Notes under the pieces: generated by a model | The model's database searches: none | Seen by the model: the letters and a program-made list of their open reading frames with translations, nothing else | What the model was told of the DNA's origin: nothing | Program-made: the position numbers and the translations under genes | Part shown: piece after piece, positions 41,945 through 54,283 of the stretch | How the letters are laid out: every line of letters starts with the position of its first letter | Position numbering within the stretch: the first letter of the stretch is position 1 | NCBI GenBank assembly: GCA_026239495.1 | Contig: CP110830.1 | Coordinates: forward strand, 1,178,001 to 1,242,000 | Source: Spiroplasma phoeniceum | GTDB lineage: Bacteria; Bacillota_I; Bacilli_A; Mycoplasmatales; Mycoplasmataceae | Length of the DNA: 64,000 nucleotides | Direction of reading: 5' to 3'

Positions 41945-43681
41945 TTATATTCCCATTTTAAAACGATATGGATAAGAACCATAAAACAAAGCATCATATG
42001 GATCATGGTACATTTTACTGTCAGGTGTGTTTGTTTTGGTGTCACTAAATCTTAGTTCACTAATGCACTTATCTAAAAATGGGAAGTTATCTAATATGCC
42101 ATATATTTTGCCCTGAACAAACATTTTTCTTATTCAGGTTACGCGATTGATTATACTCGCTTCTTTATTAAGAGATGTCTGATGCTTTTTGGCTTTAAAC
42201 ATTTTAATTTTATAACCTAAATAAGGATAAATATCTTCTTGTAATTTTTGCATAAAGTCGTGGGCATTAATATCATAATGAAATGTAGCATATTCAAAAC
42301 CATCAAATTTATCAAAAGTATTGATTATTCATTGTCCGTAATTCTCAACTATTTCATTTAAATTCATTGCATTTTTTGGTGTAACAACATTTTCTTCAAT
42401 TAAATATTTATCATATTCATTATTTTCATTAATTTTATAGCCACTAAATAAAAATACTGTATGGTCTTCACTACCATTAGCATAATCGACACCAATTGAA
42501 TAACTATCAAATTGATATTGTTTTGTATTGGTATTATAAAAATCTTGTAGATTATACTCTTTAATATATTTACGATAATTTCGTAAAACATAGATACTAG
42601 GGTCATTATCATTATATTCAAAACCATAGTATTCAAGTTCAAATAAATCAGCTCGCTCTTCTTTATTTGCTAAAACAAGTTTTTTGGTAATATCAGGTAT
42701 TTTATTTCAAACATCGCCCATTGTTAATCGTAAATTAAAAACACCCAAACCATTAAATGCTTGTTTATTTTCTGAATATACTTGGTTGTGTTCTTTTAAA
42801 ATGTTTTTAATTCTTTCATTTAAAGGTAAAAATGGCGTTACAAATTTTTCATAAAAGACATGGTATTTATCAAAAGGGTTAAAAGTAAATTGATTAGAAT
42901 ATGTTTTATGAAAATATGTTGTTACTGTTATGTATTGTTTTGCTATGTTGTCTCATTCTTGAAATGTCCAAGATAATTCTTTTACTGGAATAGGATTATC
43001 TAAATTATATTGTTCATTAACATCATCATCAGTATATTTTTCATAAGATACTTTTAAACTTTTTGAACGAAACATTGAAACTCTTAAATTATTATATCTT
43101 TTATCTAGTTCTTTATCAGTTAAGATTTCTTTTTCTTCAGCATGTATCATTTCATCTGTTCAGGCTGATATAATACCGCTTCCTTTACCAACTTTCCCCA
43201 TAATTTTATTACCATTAGCATAACCCGCAAAAGCAATACGAACACCACTAGGAAAAACAATCTCTCCACCTTCTTTAACATTTTTAGGTCAAACAATACC
43301 ATTTTCATTGTTGGGTCCTATATCAATCCCATATTTATCATATAGATAATTACAGACATTAATTGTATCGCCAAATGTAGTATCTTCGTGGGTGTTGGCA
43401 TATCTTCGTAAAATATTAGATGAAGCATCCGTAAAGTTACAAACAAAAAATAATTTTTCGGCTAAATGATTTCATGTTTTATTAGTACCACGCCCTGCTG
43501 AAACAAACTTAAAAAAAGTTGGCGAAGTAAAATATCGGGCATAACTATCACCAACAAAGTCTTTAAATACTTCTCAATCAAAGCCAAAATTAAAGTCAAT
43601 AAAATTTAAATCATATTTTTTATTTAAATATTCATAACTAGTAATTCGTTTTTTGTTATTAATTTTTGTAAAATCTTGCAT
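41945..43681 (-). CDS. Phage large terminase subunit (TerL)
   Basis: 578 codons, open with UGA read as Trp, behind AAAGGAGGCTAATTAAAA. The ATPase domain has a Walker A-like SAGRGTNKT (residues 61-69) and a Walker B-like ISAWTDEM near residue 165. The C-terminal nuclease shows GVDYANGSEDHT and FHYDINAHDFM, the acidic metal-binding clusters of RNase H-like terminase nucleases. It packages DNA through the portal. It is transcribed opposite to the capsid and portal genes, and its start is only 88 bp from the divergent ISLre2-type transposase gene. No small terminase is adjacent in this copy. A terS-like gene occurs at the window start. Confidence 0.85.
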
Positions 43682-43769
43682 TTTTAATTAGCCTCCTTTT
43701 TTTGATAAAATTATTTGAAGTATTAAATATAATAATTTAAAAAATTGTTTAATTACGAAAGGAAATAAA
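43682..43769. promoter_or_regulatory. Divergent terL/transposase promoter region
   Basis: The stretch holds the terL ribosome site (GGAGG complement near 43692) and, on the plus strand, TTGATA and TATAAT boxes (about 43702 and 43728, spacing about 20) and GAAAGGAAATAAA before the transposase ATG. Confidence 0.45.
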
Positions 43770-45092
43770 ATGGAATTAAAACAAAATTTATTAGGAAATT
43801 ATAAAGAAAATAAAAAAATACAAACAAAAAATGAAATTAATAATTTATTAATTAAAAGAGATAATGAGATATTTAAATTATATCAACAAGGAAGAATATT
43901 ACAAGGATATAAGGTTGTATCAAAAATACCAAAAACATTTAAAACAGAATATGGGGATAACACTGTAAAAAGACGAAGATATGTTAAATATGATGAAGAA
44001 AATAAAAAATATATAAATCGTTATCCTTTAGATGAAAAATTAGGGTTAAAAAAATACGAAAGAATTGAAAAAAATTTAAAAGATAAATATATGTCTTTTA
44101 TGGGCGATGGGAAAAGATATAAAGATATTTTGCATACAACAGAAAATGCTAACATTAGTGAAAGAACAATATCTAATATTTTTAAAAATGCCGATTTAGA
44201 AGAAACCGATTACATTAGTAATAAAAATAACAATAAAATTAAAATCCCAAATAATGTTTTATATATTCAAATTGATGGTGCTTTTGAACCTATGAGAGAA
44301 AATAAAAAAAGAGTTGAAAATAAAATATTTCTTGCTACTATGCATGTTGGTGTTGATGAAGAAAAGTCAACAAAAACCAGAATAAAAATGAAAAAGAAAA
44401 AAGGCGTTTTTCAAATGATGAATAAAAATCATAAGAATAAAAATGATAAATATAATATTGATAATTTTATTGATAAAATTTTTAAATCAATGGATACTTA
44501 TGATATTAATGAAGATACTAAAATATTAATATTAAGTGATGGTGAAAAACAAATTAAAAAAATTTACAAAGCAGTAAAATCAAAATATAAAAATAATACT
44601 GTATCATATAGTTTAGATAAATTTCATTTAGTAAAAAGATTTAAAGAATTATTCCCAAATCGTAAGAAAAACCGAATTCATAGATTAAAATATAAATTAT
44701 CAAAAATATATTTTTTTACTGGAAATTATGAAGCATTATTAGATTTTTTAATGTGTCATTTACCCTATGTTATTGATAATAAAAAGAAATTTTTATTAGA
44801 AACTATTGAATTAATTAAAAATAATAAAGAAGGAATTGAAAATCAAGCATTAGAATATAATATTGGTTGTCACATGGAAGGTGATATATCACACTACATT
44901 AAGGCAGTTAAGGGGCGTGGCACGAAAATATATTGTAAAGAAACATTTATCAATATGTTAATTGCTTCAATGTTAAGACTTAATAGTAAAACAAATGAAG
45001 AAAAAATTAATAAAACTAATAAAAATAAAGAAAAAATTGAATTTAATATATTTAATTTAAATCAATCTAAAAATCAATTTTTATCTTTATAA
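43770..45092 (+). CDS. ISLre2/UPF0236-type DDE transposase of the prophage
   Basis: 440 codons, intact, no UGA codons. Catalytic residues by alignment with the copy at 690: Asp169 (LYIQIDGAF), Asp257 (ILILSDGEKQ) and Glu370 (GCHMEGDISHYIKAVKGRG). An N-terminal Lys-rich, helical region likely binds DNA. Related proteins are annotated as transposase-like genes of mycoplasma ICEs and of ISLre2 elements. Here the gene is part of a tailed-phage gene set with no other recombinase, so it is the best candidate for moving the prophage. A motif resembling the 3' flank of the IS30 remnant follows at 45131. Confidence 0.85.
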   Translation: MELKQNLLGNYKENKKIQTKNEINNLLIKRDNEIFKLYQQGRILQGYKVVSKIPKTFKTEYGDNTVKRRRYVKYDEENKKYINRYPLDEKLGLKKYERIEKNLKDKYMSFMGDGKRYKDILHTTENANISERTISNIFKNADLEETDYISNKNNNKIKIPNNVLYIQIDGAFEPMRENKKRVENKIFLATMHVGVDEEKSTKTRIKMKKKKGVFQMMNKNHKNKNDKYNIDNFIDKIFKSMDTYDINEDTKILILSDGEKQIKKIYKAVKSKYKNNTVSYSLDKFHLVKRFKELFPNRKKNRIHRLKYKLSKIYFFTGNYEALLDFLMCHLPYVIDNKKKFLLETIELIKNNKEGIENQALEYNIGCHMEGDISHYIKAVKGRGTKIYCKETFINMLIASMLRLNSKTNEEKINKTNKNKEKIEFNIFNLNQSKNQFLSL

Positions 45093-45299
45093 AAAATAAA
45101 AAAACCTTTTAAAATTAGTAATAACTTTAAAAAGTATTTTTTAGTGTGTCAAAATTCATAAATTATTTATTCAAATAAAAATTATGTTTTTAAAAAGTTG
45201 AATTTTTTTATAAATTTTGTTATCATTTAATTATAAGCGAAACTTAATTTGTTTCTAATTACTTAATTTTATTAAAAACCTCAAAATAATGTATACTAC
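45093..45299. other. Non-coding right edge of prophage
   Basis: There is no gene. It contains the shared 3' motif (45131-45157), and at 45300 IS5 sequence begins. This is probably where the prophage end was cut by IS5. Confidence 0.4.
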
Positions 45300-45874
45300 C
45301 AAAAAAACACACTATTAAAACACAAGTAATTATCGAACAAGAAACCAAAAAAATTATTGCAACAAGTTTTTCGTTTGAAAAAAAACATGATTATGCTTTA
45401 TTTAAAGAATCAAAAATCTCAATTTTAAAAAATACCAAATTAATAGTTGATAGTGGTTATCAAGGAATACAAAAAATTAACAATAATGTTATAATGCCCA
45501 CAAAGAAAACTAAGAAAAAACATTTAAATAAAGAACAAAAACAACATAATAGACTAGTTTCAAAAATAAGAATTATTATTGAAAATATTTTTGCTATTCT
45601 TAAAAAATTTAAAATTATTACAGAAAAATATCGTAATCGAAGGAAACGATTTAGTTTAAGATTTAATTTAATTGCTTCAATTTATAATTTACAATTATTA
45701 TAGTTATCATAAAAGATTTATTTAAAATTAACGAATTTGAATAATAAAATAATTTTTCGTTGTGGCAAAATATTAAATTTTTAAATAAAAGACATAATTA
45801 ATTAAAATTATAATTTTATATTAACCACTTTTTACAAATGTTTGAAATTGTTTTAATGGGTTATGCAAGAAGTC
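45300..45874 (+). mobile_element. IS5 3' half
   Basis: It starts within the codons KKHTIKTQ and keeps ORF2 open to the normal end (GCAAGAAGTC, then TA). The 5' half is missing, so it is inactive. Confidence 0.85.
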
Positions 45875-45879
45875 TATTA

Positions 45880-46788
45880 AAAAGATCATTAATCTTGATT
45901 TTATTATGTGAATCATAAGAATTATTAATAATAATTGGAAGATAATAATCGCTTCCCTGATAATTTAAAAAATATTGATAATTTTTTTTACCATAATTGG
46001 TGTTGTCCAATAATATGGTTGCACAATTTGAATATAAAAGTTTTCTGCTTTAAAAATATGGTAAGGTCGCATTGTTTCGCTCATTAGAGCACGATCAGCA
46101 ACTGAATCAATAATAACAGAATTTAAAAGACGAGTTTGTAAGTCGTAAATTCGTTTCTGATTTGTATCAAAATCCTTATAAGCATTAGTAAAAATTAATG
46201 TATCTGTGACTAATCTATGATTATATGGTGAACTTACGAATGGAATTAAGTTTGCTGGATTTTGTAAATAACTAACCAATTCATGATAATCATCATTACT
46301 AAAAAAATAAACACTATCAGGGACAATATTGGCATTAAAGTTTAATATTACTTCACCGTTTTCATTTAACTGTTCCATAAAATATGAATTTTAACTATTT
46401 GAAGTAAGCCATTTTCCTGTCTGGTTACTTTATGAATCCAATACAATTTGATAAGTATATTTTCCATTTTGTTTTAACTGAAAATAAGGACTTTCTACTT
46501 TATTATTTTCTAACTCTCCATCCTCGTTAATACAATTAATATTGTTTAAACCATATGATAAATTTTGATGGTTTGAAACAATTTTTAAACTATGATTAAA
46601 TTGAAATGAAATATTAGTATCATACAAGTCATTAACAATTAATGCTAATTTAACCGCACTTAAACTGCTTGACATAATCATTCCCTCAAAAAGGTAATAA
46701 TAATTCCTAACATTAAAAATAGGCCTAAAACTTGTAAACTATTTCTAGTAAAACTTAATAAAAAATTCTTAAACGAATGTCTTGTCAT
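45880..46788 (-). pseudogene. FtsX-type ABC permease, N-terminal fragment (1st piece)
   Basis: It begins MTRHSFKNFLLSFTRNSLQV, a basic cytoplasmic start followed by a membrane helix (LGLFLMLGIIITFL) as in FtsX-like exporters. A shift then leads to MSSSLSAVKLALIVNDLYDT and a large exported domain (VILNFNANIVPDSVYFFSND, ADRALMSETMRPYHIF). At least two more shifts occur. The piece ends at the IS5 at 45874, and the gene continues, on the same strand, at 28311. Confidence 0.65.
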
Positions 46789-46838
46789 CGTTACTTTTCA
46801 TCTCAATATACTTAAATTAGTTTAGTCATATTACATTG

Positions 46839-47588
46839 TTATTTATTTTCGAAATGATATTTTGATTTTGTTGCTAATTTTTGTAGCGCGTCACGAGCAG
46901 ATAATTGCTCAGCTTCTTTATGAGTATAACCGCATCCTTCGCCATAACGAATTCCACCAATTTCTGCAACCACAGTATATAAAACTCGATTTCCTTCTAA
47001 TGGTGGTGATTCTTTAATTAATTTATATTCTAATGTTCGTGAATCACCAGCTTGTAAAAATTCTTGTAATTCAGTTTTGTAATCTCGAATTTGATCAAAA
47101 AAACCAGGATTAGAAACCATTTGAATAAGGGTGTGATTAATAAAATTACGAACAGCCTCTTCGCCCAAATCAAGATATAATGCAGTAATCATCGACTCAT
47201 AAATATCAGCTAAAATACGATTTTTTTCATATCCTTTTGTTTTAATTTCTCCTTTTCCTAATAATAAGAAAGGTGCTCAATTCATTCGATGAACTAATTC
47301 TGCTAATGTTCCTTCCCGAACAATTTTACTACGTAAATTAGTAATTTCACCTTCATTTTTATCAGGAAAACTTAAAAATAAGTATAAGGAGATTTCTTTT
47401 GCTAAAATTGCATCACCCAAAAATTCCATTCGTTGATAAGTATAGCTTAAATTATTTTCATTTGCATAAGAATTATGCGTTAAGGCTTCTAAATAATATT
47501 GTGGCTCTTTAATAAAAAAATTATACTTTTTAAAAAAAGCTTTTAACTCGAAAAAAAGTTGTTCTGGCTCTTTGTTTATAAACTGCAT
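46839..47588 (-). CDS. rnc: Ribonuclease III
   Basis: 249 residues. The RNase III signature QRMEFLGDAIL is at residues 52-62, with the catalytic Glu/Asp pairs around E55 and D59 and a second acidic site near ADIYESM. The C-terminal double-stranded RNA-binding domain runs from about residue 170 (DYKTELQEFLQ through KEAEQLSARDALQKL). It cleaves double-stranded RNA in rRNA and mRNA processing. The ribosome site AAAGGAGGATTAATTATAAG lies inside the end of plsX, with 7 bp between genes, so the pair is co-translated. The plsX-rnc order is common in Firmicutes and Mollicutes. Confidence 0.95.
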
Positions 47589-47595
47589 CTTATAA

Positions 47596-48600
47596 TTAAT
47601 CCTCCTTTAAAAATTTGACTGTCATTTTTTGCACAAAATCATTGACAACTGCGGTGCGAGTTAATTCTAAAGTACTAATTCATGATTTTTTATCACTACT
47701 ACCATGTGTTTTAACAGCAATTGCTCTTAATCCTAAGACTAATGCTGCTGCATTATTTCGATAATCAAAGGTTTCAAAAACTCCCCGAAAAGCTTTTCGT
47801 AACGAAAAAGCTTTTAATTTTCGATAAAAATTCTTTGTTAATTCGTGTTTAATGACACCCATTAAATTTTTAGCCATTCCTTCCAATGTTTTTAAAGCAA
47901 TATTACCAGTAAAACCATCTGTTACAATAATATCAACAACATCACTAGTAATATCACGTGGTTCAATATTTCCTTTAAAAAAAATATTTTTATTATTTGC
48001 TAATAATTTATAAGCTTCTTTATGATAATCTTTTCCTTTTGATGCTTCTTCACCAATATTTAAGATTGCCACGCTCGGTTTTATATTGTGCATAATTTCT
48101 TGCGCATAAACACTAGCCATAATTGCAAAATTAACAAGATCTTGGGCATCATTTTCTAGATTAGCACCAGCATCGAGCATTAAAATAGACTTTCCCTTGT
48201 TAGCTGTTGGAATAAAAGGCATAAAAGCTGGCCGTGAAACTCCGTAAATTTCTCCCACAATAAAATGACACGAAGCCAAAAAAGCTGCAGTTGAACCTCC
48301 AGATACCAAAGCATCTACTTTTTGATCACGCAATAATTCAGTTCCACGAACCATTGAACTATTTGGTTTACGATGAACTTCCATTATACCTTCTGTCATC
48401 GCAATTACTTCTGTTGTAGCAAAAATTTCATATTTTGTATTATCTAACTTTGCTGCTGTTGTGGCAGCCTTCAGTTCCTTCTCAGCTCCAATTAAAATAA
48501 AAGTAACATCGTCATATTTCTTAATAAAAACTTTCAAAGCGTCGATAATTGGTTTAATGCCTAAATCGGTTCCCATCATATCAATTGCAATTTTACTCAT
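47596..48600 (-). CDS. plsX: Phosphate acyltransferase PlsX
   Basis: 334 residues with UGA read as Trp near the end. Conserved PlsX segments are IAIDMMGTDLGIKPII, MVRGTELLRDQKVDALVSGG, LMLDAGANLE, LLNIGEEASKG and IVTDGFTGNIALKTLEG. PlsX makes acyl-phosphate from acyl carrier protein for phosphatidic acid synthesis with PlsY. The third residue of the usual GGD motif differs (GTD). An extended -10 (TGTTATAAT) and AAGGAGTTAGGAG lie upstream, so transcription likely starts in the gap after pnp. Confidence 0.93.
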
Positions 48601-48679
48601 AATTAAATCTCCTAACTCCTTATTTAATTATAACAAATATTTTAGTTATTTATTTAAGAACCAACATTAAAAAATTAAG

Positions 48680-50788
48680 TTACTTTTTAAGTAATATTTC
48701 AATTAATTGTAACTTAATTTTCCCTTTCCCATCAATTTCTATTACTTTAACTTTAACAATATCGTTTAATTGAACAATATCTTCTGCTTTTTCAATATGT
48801 TGTTTGGCTAATTTAGAAATATGAATTAAACCATCAATATTTTCTTTTAAATTAACAAAAACACCAAATTTTTCAATTTTAACAACCGGTCCAATTATTT
48901 CTTCACCAACAATAAATGGAATTGCAATTGCTTTAATTAACTGATATGCTTTTTCAATGGCTGTGCTTTCTTTATGATAAATTGTCACTTGACCATTATC
49001 CTCAATATCGATTTTAACATCATCTGATTTTTTAATAATAGCTGTAATCATTTTACCACCCGGACCAATAACTTCCCGAATCTTATCAACAGGAATTATA
49101 AATGTTTTCATTTTTGGTGCTGTTGGTGCTAAATGTTCTCGTGGTTCAGAAATAGTTGCTAAAAAATTATCTAAAATTTTTAACCGCGCTTCTTTTGCTG
49201 CTTCTAAAGCTTCTTGGAGAATTGCCTTATTAATTCCTGCAATTTTAATGTCCATTTGTAAGGTACAAATTCCCTTTGCAGTTCCGGCTACTTTAAAGTC
49301 CATATCACCAAGATGATCTTCCATTCCTTGAATATCAGTTAAAATAGTATAGTTATTTTTTTCTTTAATTAAACCCATCGCAATCCCAACTACTGGCGCT
49401 GTAATTGGCACTCCAGCCGCCATTAGAGCTAATGTAGCAGCACAAATTGATGCTTGGGAAGTACTACCATTTGATTCTAAAACTTCGGAAACAATTCGAA
49501 TTGTATATGGAAACACTTTTTCGCTAGGAATAATTTGTAATAACGCTTTTTCTCCTAATGCGCCATGACCAATTTCTCGTCGTGAAGGAGGACCCATCCG
49601 CCCAGTTTCACCAACTGAAAATGGTGGAAAGTTATAATGATGCATAAAACGTTTACCTTCTTCATCGGTAATTCCATCAATAATTTGATTTTCACCTAAT
49701 GCACCTAATGTTACAACTGATAAAACTTGTGTTTCACCCCTAGTAAACAAAGCACTACCATGAACAACTGGTAATATATCAATCTCACTACTTAATGGGC
49801 GAATTTGATCTAATTTTCGGCCATCTAATCGTGTTTTATCAATTAAAATTTGGCGACGCACTTCTTGACGAATAATATTATGTAAGGCTGTTTTTAATTC
49901 TATAGTAAATTTTTTCTGTTCTTTTTCTAAAAGTGGAACTGGAAAAGAATAATTATTAATTGCTTGTTCAACTAAATGTTCAATTGTTTCATAACGTTTT
50001 GTTTTTTCTTTAATTCGAGCAGCTGTAATTAACTCTTTTGCATAATTGTTATTAACATAAGTAATAATTTCAGGGCGAATTTTAAACAACTCAACTTCCA
50101 TTTTTGGAACCCCAACTTTTGCAATAATTTCATGCTGAAAAGTAATTAATTGTTGAATAACATCGTGGCCCGCTAAAATTGCTTGCAACATTAAACTTTC
50201 AGAAACTTCTTTTGCCCCCGCTTCAACCATATTAATTGCCTCTGCTGTTCCAGCAACAATTAATTCCATTTTGCCATTATTAATTTGTTCTAATGTTGGA
50301 TTAATAATAATATTATTATTTTTATCAACAGTTACTAATATTCCTGCTACTGGCCCAGCAAATGGAATTTTAGAAATACTAAGTGCTAATGACGTTGCAA
50401 ATAAACTAACAACCCTCACATCATGATCATTATCAACAGCAAGAACATTAATAACAATTTGAACTTCATTACGAAAATTTTCTGAAAATAATGGTCGTAA
50501 AGCACGGTCAATTACTCTTGCTGATAAAGTACCATATTCAGATGACTTCCCTTCTCGTTTTAAAAATCCACCCGGAATTTTTCCGACTGAATATAATTTT
50601 TCTTGAAAAACAACTGTTAAAGGAAAAAAATCACCCTCACTAAGTTTGTTATTAACTGTTGAAGTTACTAAAACAACAGTATCACCATAACGTACTAAAA
50701 TTGAACCACTTGCTTGTTTTGCTAATTGGCCATGTTCAACAATTAGTTCCTGATTATTTATTATTTTTTTAAATACTTTTTTTGCCAT
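48680..50788 (-). CDS. pnp: Polyribonucleotide nucleotidyltransferase (PNPase)
   Basis: 702 residues. There are two RNase PH domains (first from ELIVEHGQLAKQASGSILVR; second with ETQVLSVVTLG and the active-site DIQGMEDHLGDMDFKVAGT), then a KH domain with VIGPGGK and a C-terminal S1 domain (IIGPVVKIEKFGVFVNLKEN). It degrades RNA 3' to 5' phosphorolytically. The start at MAKKVFKKIINNQ was chosen over an upstream in-frame start 35 codons earlier because that extension is not family-like and a GAGAGG site lies just ahead. A TGTGATAAAAT extended -10 is present in the divergent gap. Confidence 0.96.
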   Translation of the reverse strand: MAKKVFKKIINNQELIVEHGQLAKQASGSILVRYGDTVVLVTSTVNNKLSEGDFFPLTVVFQEKLYSVGKIPGGFLKREGKSSEYGTLSARVIDRALRPLFSENFRNEVQIVINVLAVDNDHDVRVVSLFATSLALSISKIPFAGPVAGILVTVDKNNNIIINPTLEQINNGKMELIVAGTAEAINMVEAGAKEVSESLMLQAILAGHDVIQQLITFQHEIIAKVGVPKMEVELFKIRPEIITYVNNNYAKELITAARIKEKTKRYETIEHLVEQAINNYSFPVPLLEKEQKKFTIELKTALHNIIRQEVRRQILIDKTRLDGRKLDQIRPLSSEIDILPVVHGSALFTRGETQVLSVVTLGALGENQIIDGITDEEGKRFMHHYNFPPFSVGETGRMGPPSRREIGHGALGEKALLQIIPSEKVFPYTIRIVSEVLESNGSTSQASICAATLALMAAGVPITAPVVGIAMGLIKEKNNYTILTDIQGMEDHLGDMDFKVAGTAKGICTLQMDIKIAGINKAILQEALEAAKEARLKILDNFLATISEPREHLAPTAPKMKTFIIPVDKIREVIGPGGKMITAIIKKSDDVKIDIEDNGQVTIYHKESTAIEKAYQLIKAIAIPFIVGEEIIGPVVKIEKFGVFVNLKENIDGLIHISKLAKQHIEKAEDIVQLNDIVKVKVIEIDGKGKIKLQLIEILLKK

Positions 50789-50894
50789 CAAAACTCTTAA
50801 TTCCTCTCTGTGATGCTTAATCTTTTTAATTTTATCACACATTATTTTATATTTACGATATGATATAAATATACAAAAAAATAAGGAGGGCACA

Positions 50895-51221
50895 ATGAAC
50901 CAAAAAACAGTCTATATGAATAACGAAATCTTTGAAACACAAAAAGAACAAGGTTTATTATTAGATGTCCGCACTGAGATTGAATTTAAATCGTTACGAC
51001 AAATTCCAAATTCAATCAATGTTTATATTTTTGATTTGTTACAAGATCCATCGCGTTACTTATTAGATAAAAACCAATTAATTATTACATTATGCAATGG
51101 TGGCAATCGCAGTAGTGAAGCAGCATTAGAACTACGACAATTAGGATATCATAATGCTTATGTTTTAAGAACTGGTATTTATGGTTATTACCGTTGAAAA
51201 GAACAAGAAACAAAAAAATAA
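50895..51221 (+). CDS. Rhodanese-like sulfurtransferase domain protein
   Basis: 108 residues, a single rhodanese domain. LLLDVRTEIEFK forms the conserved strand and helix. The active loop CNGGNRS (Cys67) carries the persulfide-forming cysteine. The C-terminus uses UGA Trp (YRWKEQETKK). It probably transfers sulfur within the cytoplasm; the partner is unknown. It starts behind AAGGAGGGCACA and is divergent from pnp with about 105 bp between start codons. A strong terminator follows. Confidence 0.9.
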
Positions 51222-51264
51222 AAATTTTTAAGCATGATATTAATATCATGCTTAAAAATTTTTT
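51222..51264. terminator. Bidirectional terminator between rhodanese and dnaJ
   Basis: AATTTTTAAGCATGATAT pairs with its complement around TAAT, with T runs on both strands. It serves both convergent genes. Confidence 0.9.
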
Positions 51265-51270
51265 TAATAA

Positions 51271-52407
51271 TTATAAATCTTCATAGAAATCATCAGTAAT
51301 TTTAAACGAACTATTATTTCTTAACTTTTGTAAAATTGTTTTTTCTTCTGGCGATAATTTTGTTGGAATTGTTACAATCACATTAACAATTAAATTTCCT
51401 CGTTTTGTCGATGTTGGTGACTTAAAAAAGCCATGATTTGGAATATTAAAAATACTATTTGTTTTTGTATTTGGTGGTAATTTCAAATGGACATACCCAT
51501 CAAAAGTTGGAACTTTAATTTCAGCTCCTAGTAAAGCATCTAAATAAGATACTGGTAAATTTAAATGAAGGTTATCATTAACCCGCTTAAAATATTTGTT
51601 TGGTTTTACTGAAATTTCTAAATAAATGTCTCCCCGTGGACCGTTATTTAGACCATAGTTTCCTTTTTCACGAATTCGTAATTGTTGATTTTCATAAATT
51701 GATTTCGGTAACTCAATTTCTACTGTTTCTTTCCCACGATAATTCCTTTGACCTTTACATTTTGAACACATATTAGTAATTACTTTTCCTTGTCCTTTAC
51801 AATCAGGACAATGTTGTTGTAATTGAACCGCACCAAAAATACTACGCTGTTCAAGATTAACATAACCATAACCATCACAAGTTTTGCAAGTATGAATGTC
51901 TTTTTTAGGGTCTTTTGCTCCGGTTCCATCACACATTTCACATTTTTTATCAATATTTAAATCTAAGTTTATTTTATTCCCAAACATTTGTTCTTTTAAC
52001 GTTAATGTAACACGTGCAGCAATATTTTCCCCTCTAATTGGTTGATTACTAAAGCCATGGCGTTTTTTACCACCACCAAAAAAGTTTTCAAAAATATCAG
52101 CAAAACCACTAAAACCACCAGAGAAAATATCTTCAAAATCTCCCGTACTACTAAAACCATGACTAAAGCCACCAAAACCGTTGGGGTCAGTTCCAGCATG
52201 TCCAAACTGATCATAATTGCGACGTTTATTTGGATCAGATAAAACTTCATAAGATTCATTAATTTCCTTAAACTTTGCTTCGGCATCTTTCTCTTTTGAA
52301 ACATCAGGATGATATTTTTTTGCTAATTGTCGAAAAGCACGTTTAATTTCATTATTAGTCGCATTACGATTAACGCCCAATACTTGATAATAGTCTCGTT
52401 TTCCCAT
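51271..52407 (-). CDS. dnaJ: Chaperone DnaJ (Hsp40)
   Basis: 378 residues. The J domain carries HPD at 33-35, followed by a Gly/Phe-rich linker ([11 protein letters not shown]). Four CxxCxGxG zinc motifs follow ([31 protein letters not shown]), the last lacking the final Gly of the motif, then the C-terminal substrate-binding domains. It delivers substrates to DnaK and stimulates its ATPase. The ATG at 52407 was chosen rather than the one two codons upstream because AGGAAG then has normal spacing. It lies 66 bp after dnaK with a small hairpin between. Confidence 0.95.
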   Translation of the reverse strand: MGKRDYYQVLGVNRNATNNEIKRAFRQLAKKYHPDVSKEKDAEAKFKEINESYEVLSDPNKRRNYDQFGHAGTDPNGFGGFSHGFSSTGDFEDIFSGGFSGFADIFENFFGGGKKRHGFSNQPIRGENIAARVTLTLKEQMFGNKINLDLNIDKKCEMCDGTGAKDPKKDIHTCKTCDGYGYVNLEQRSIFGAVQLQQHCPDCKGQGKVITNMCSKCKGQRNYRGKETVEIELPKSIYENQQLRIREKGNYGLNNGPRGDIYLEISVKPNKYFKRVNDNLHLNLPVSYLDALLGAEIKVPTFDGYVHLKLPPNTKTNSIFNIPNHGFFKSPTSTKRGNLIVNVIVTIPTKLSPEEKTILQKLRNNSSFKITDDFYEDL

Positions 52408-52473
52408 TACCATCTTCCTACTTTCTCTTTTAAAGAAAAGATAACTAAAATAATTTTAGTCATCATTATTGTC

Positions 52474-54279
<1,806 letters not shown>

Positions 54280-54283
54280 TTAG

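Noticed and set aside
52002-52304. 100-codon minus-strand frame inside dnaJ
   Set aside because: It is a shadow of the Gly/Phe-rich region of dnaJ in another frame.
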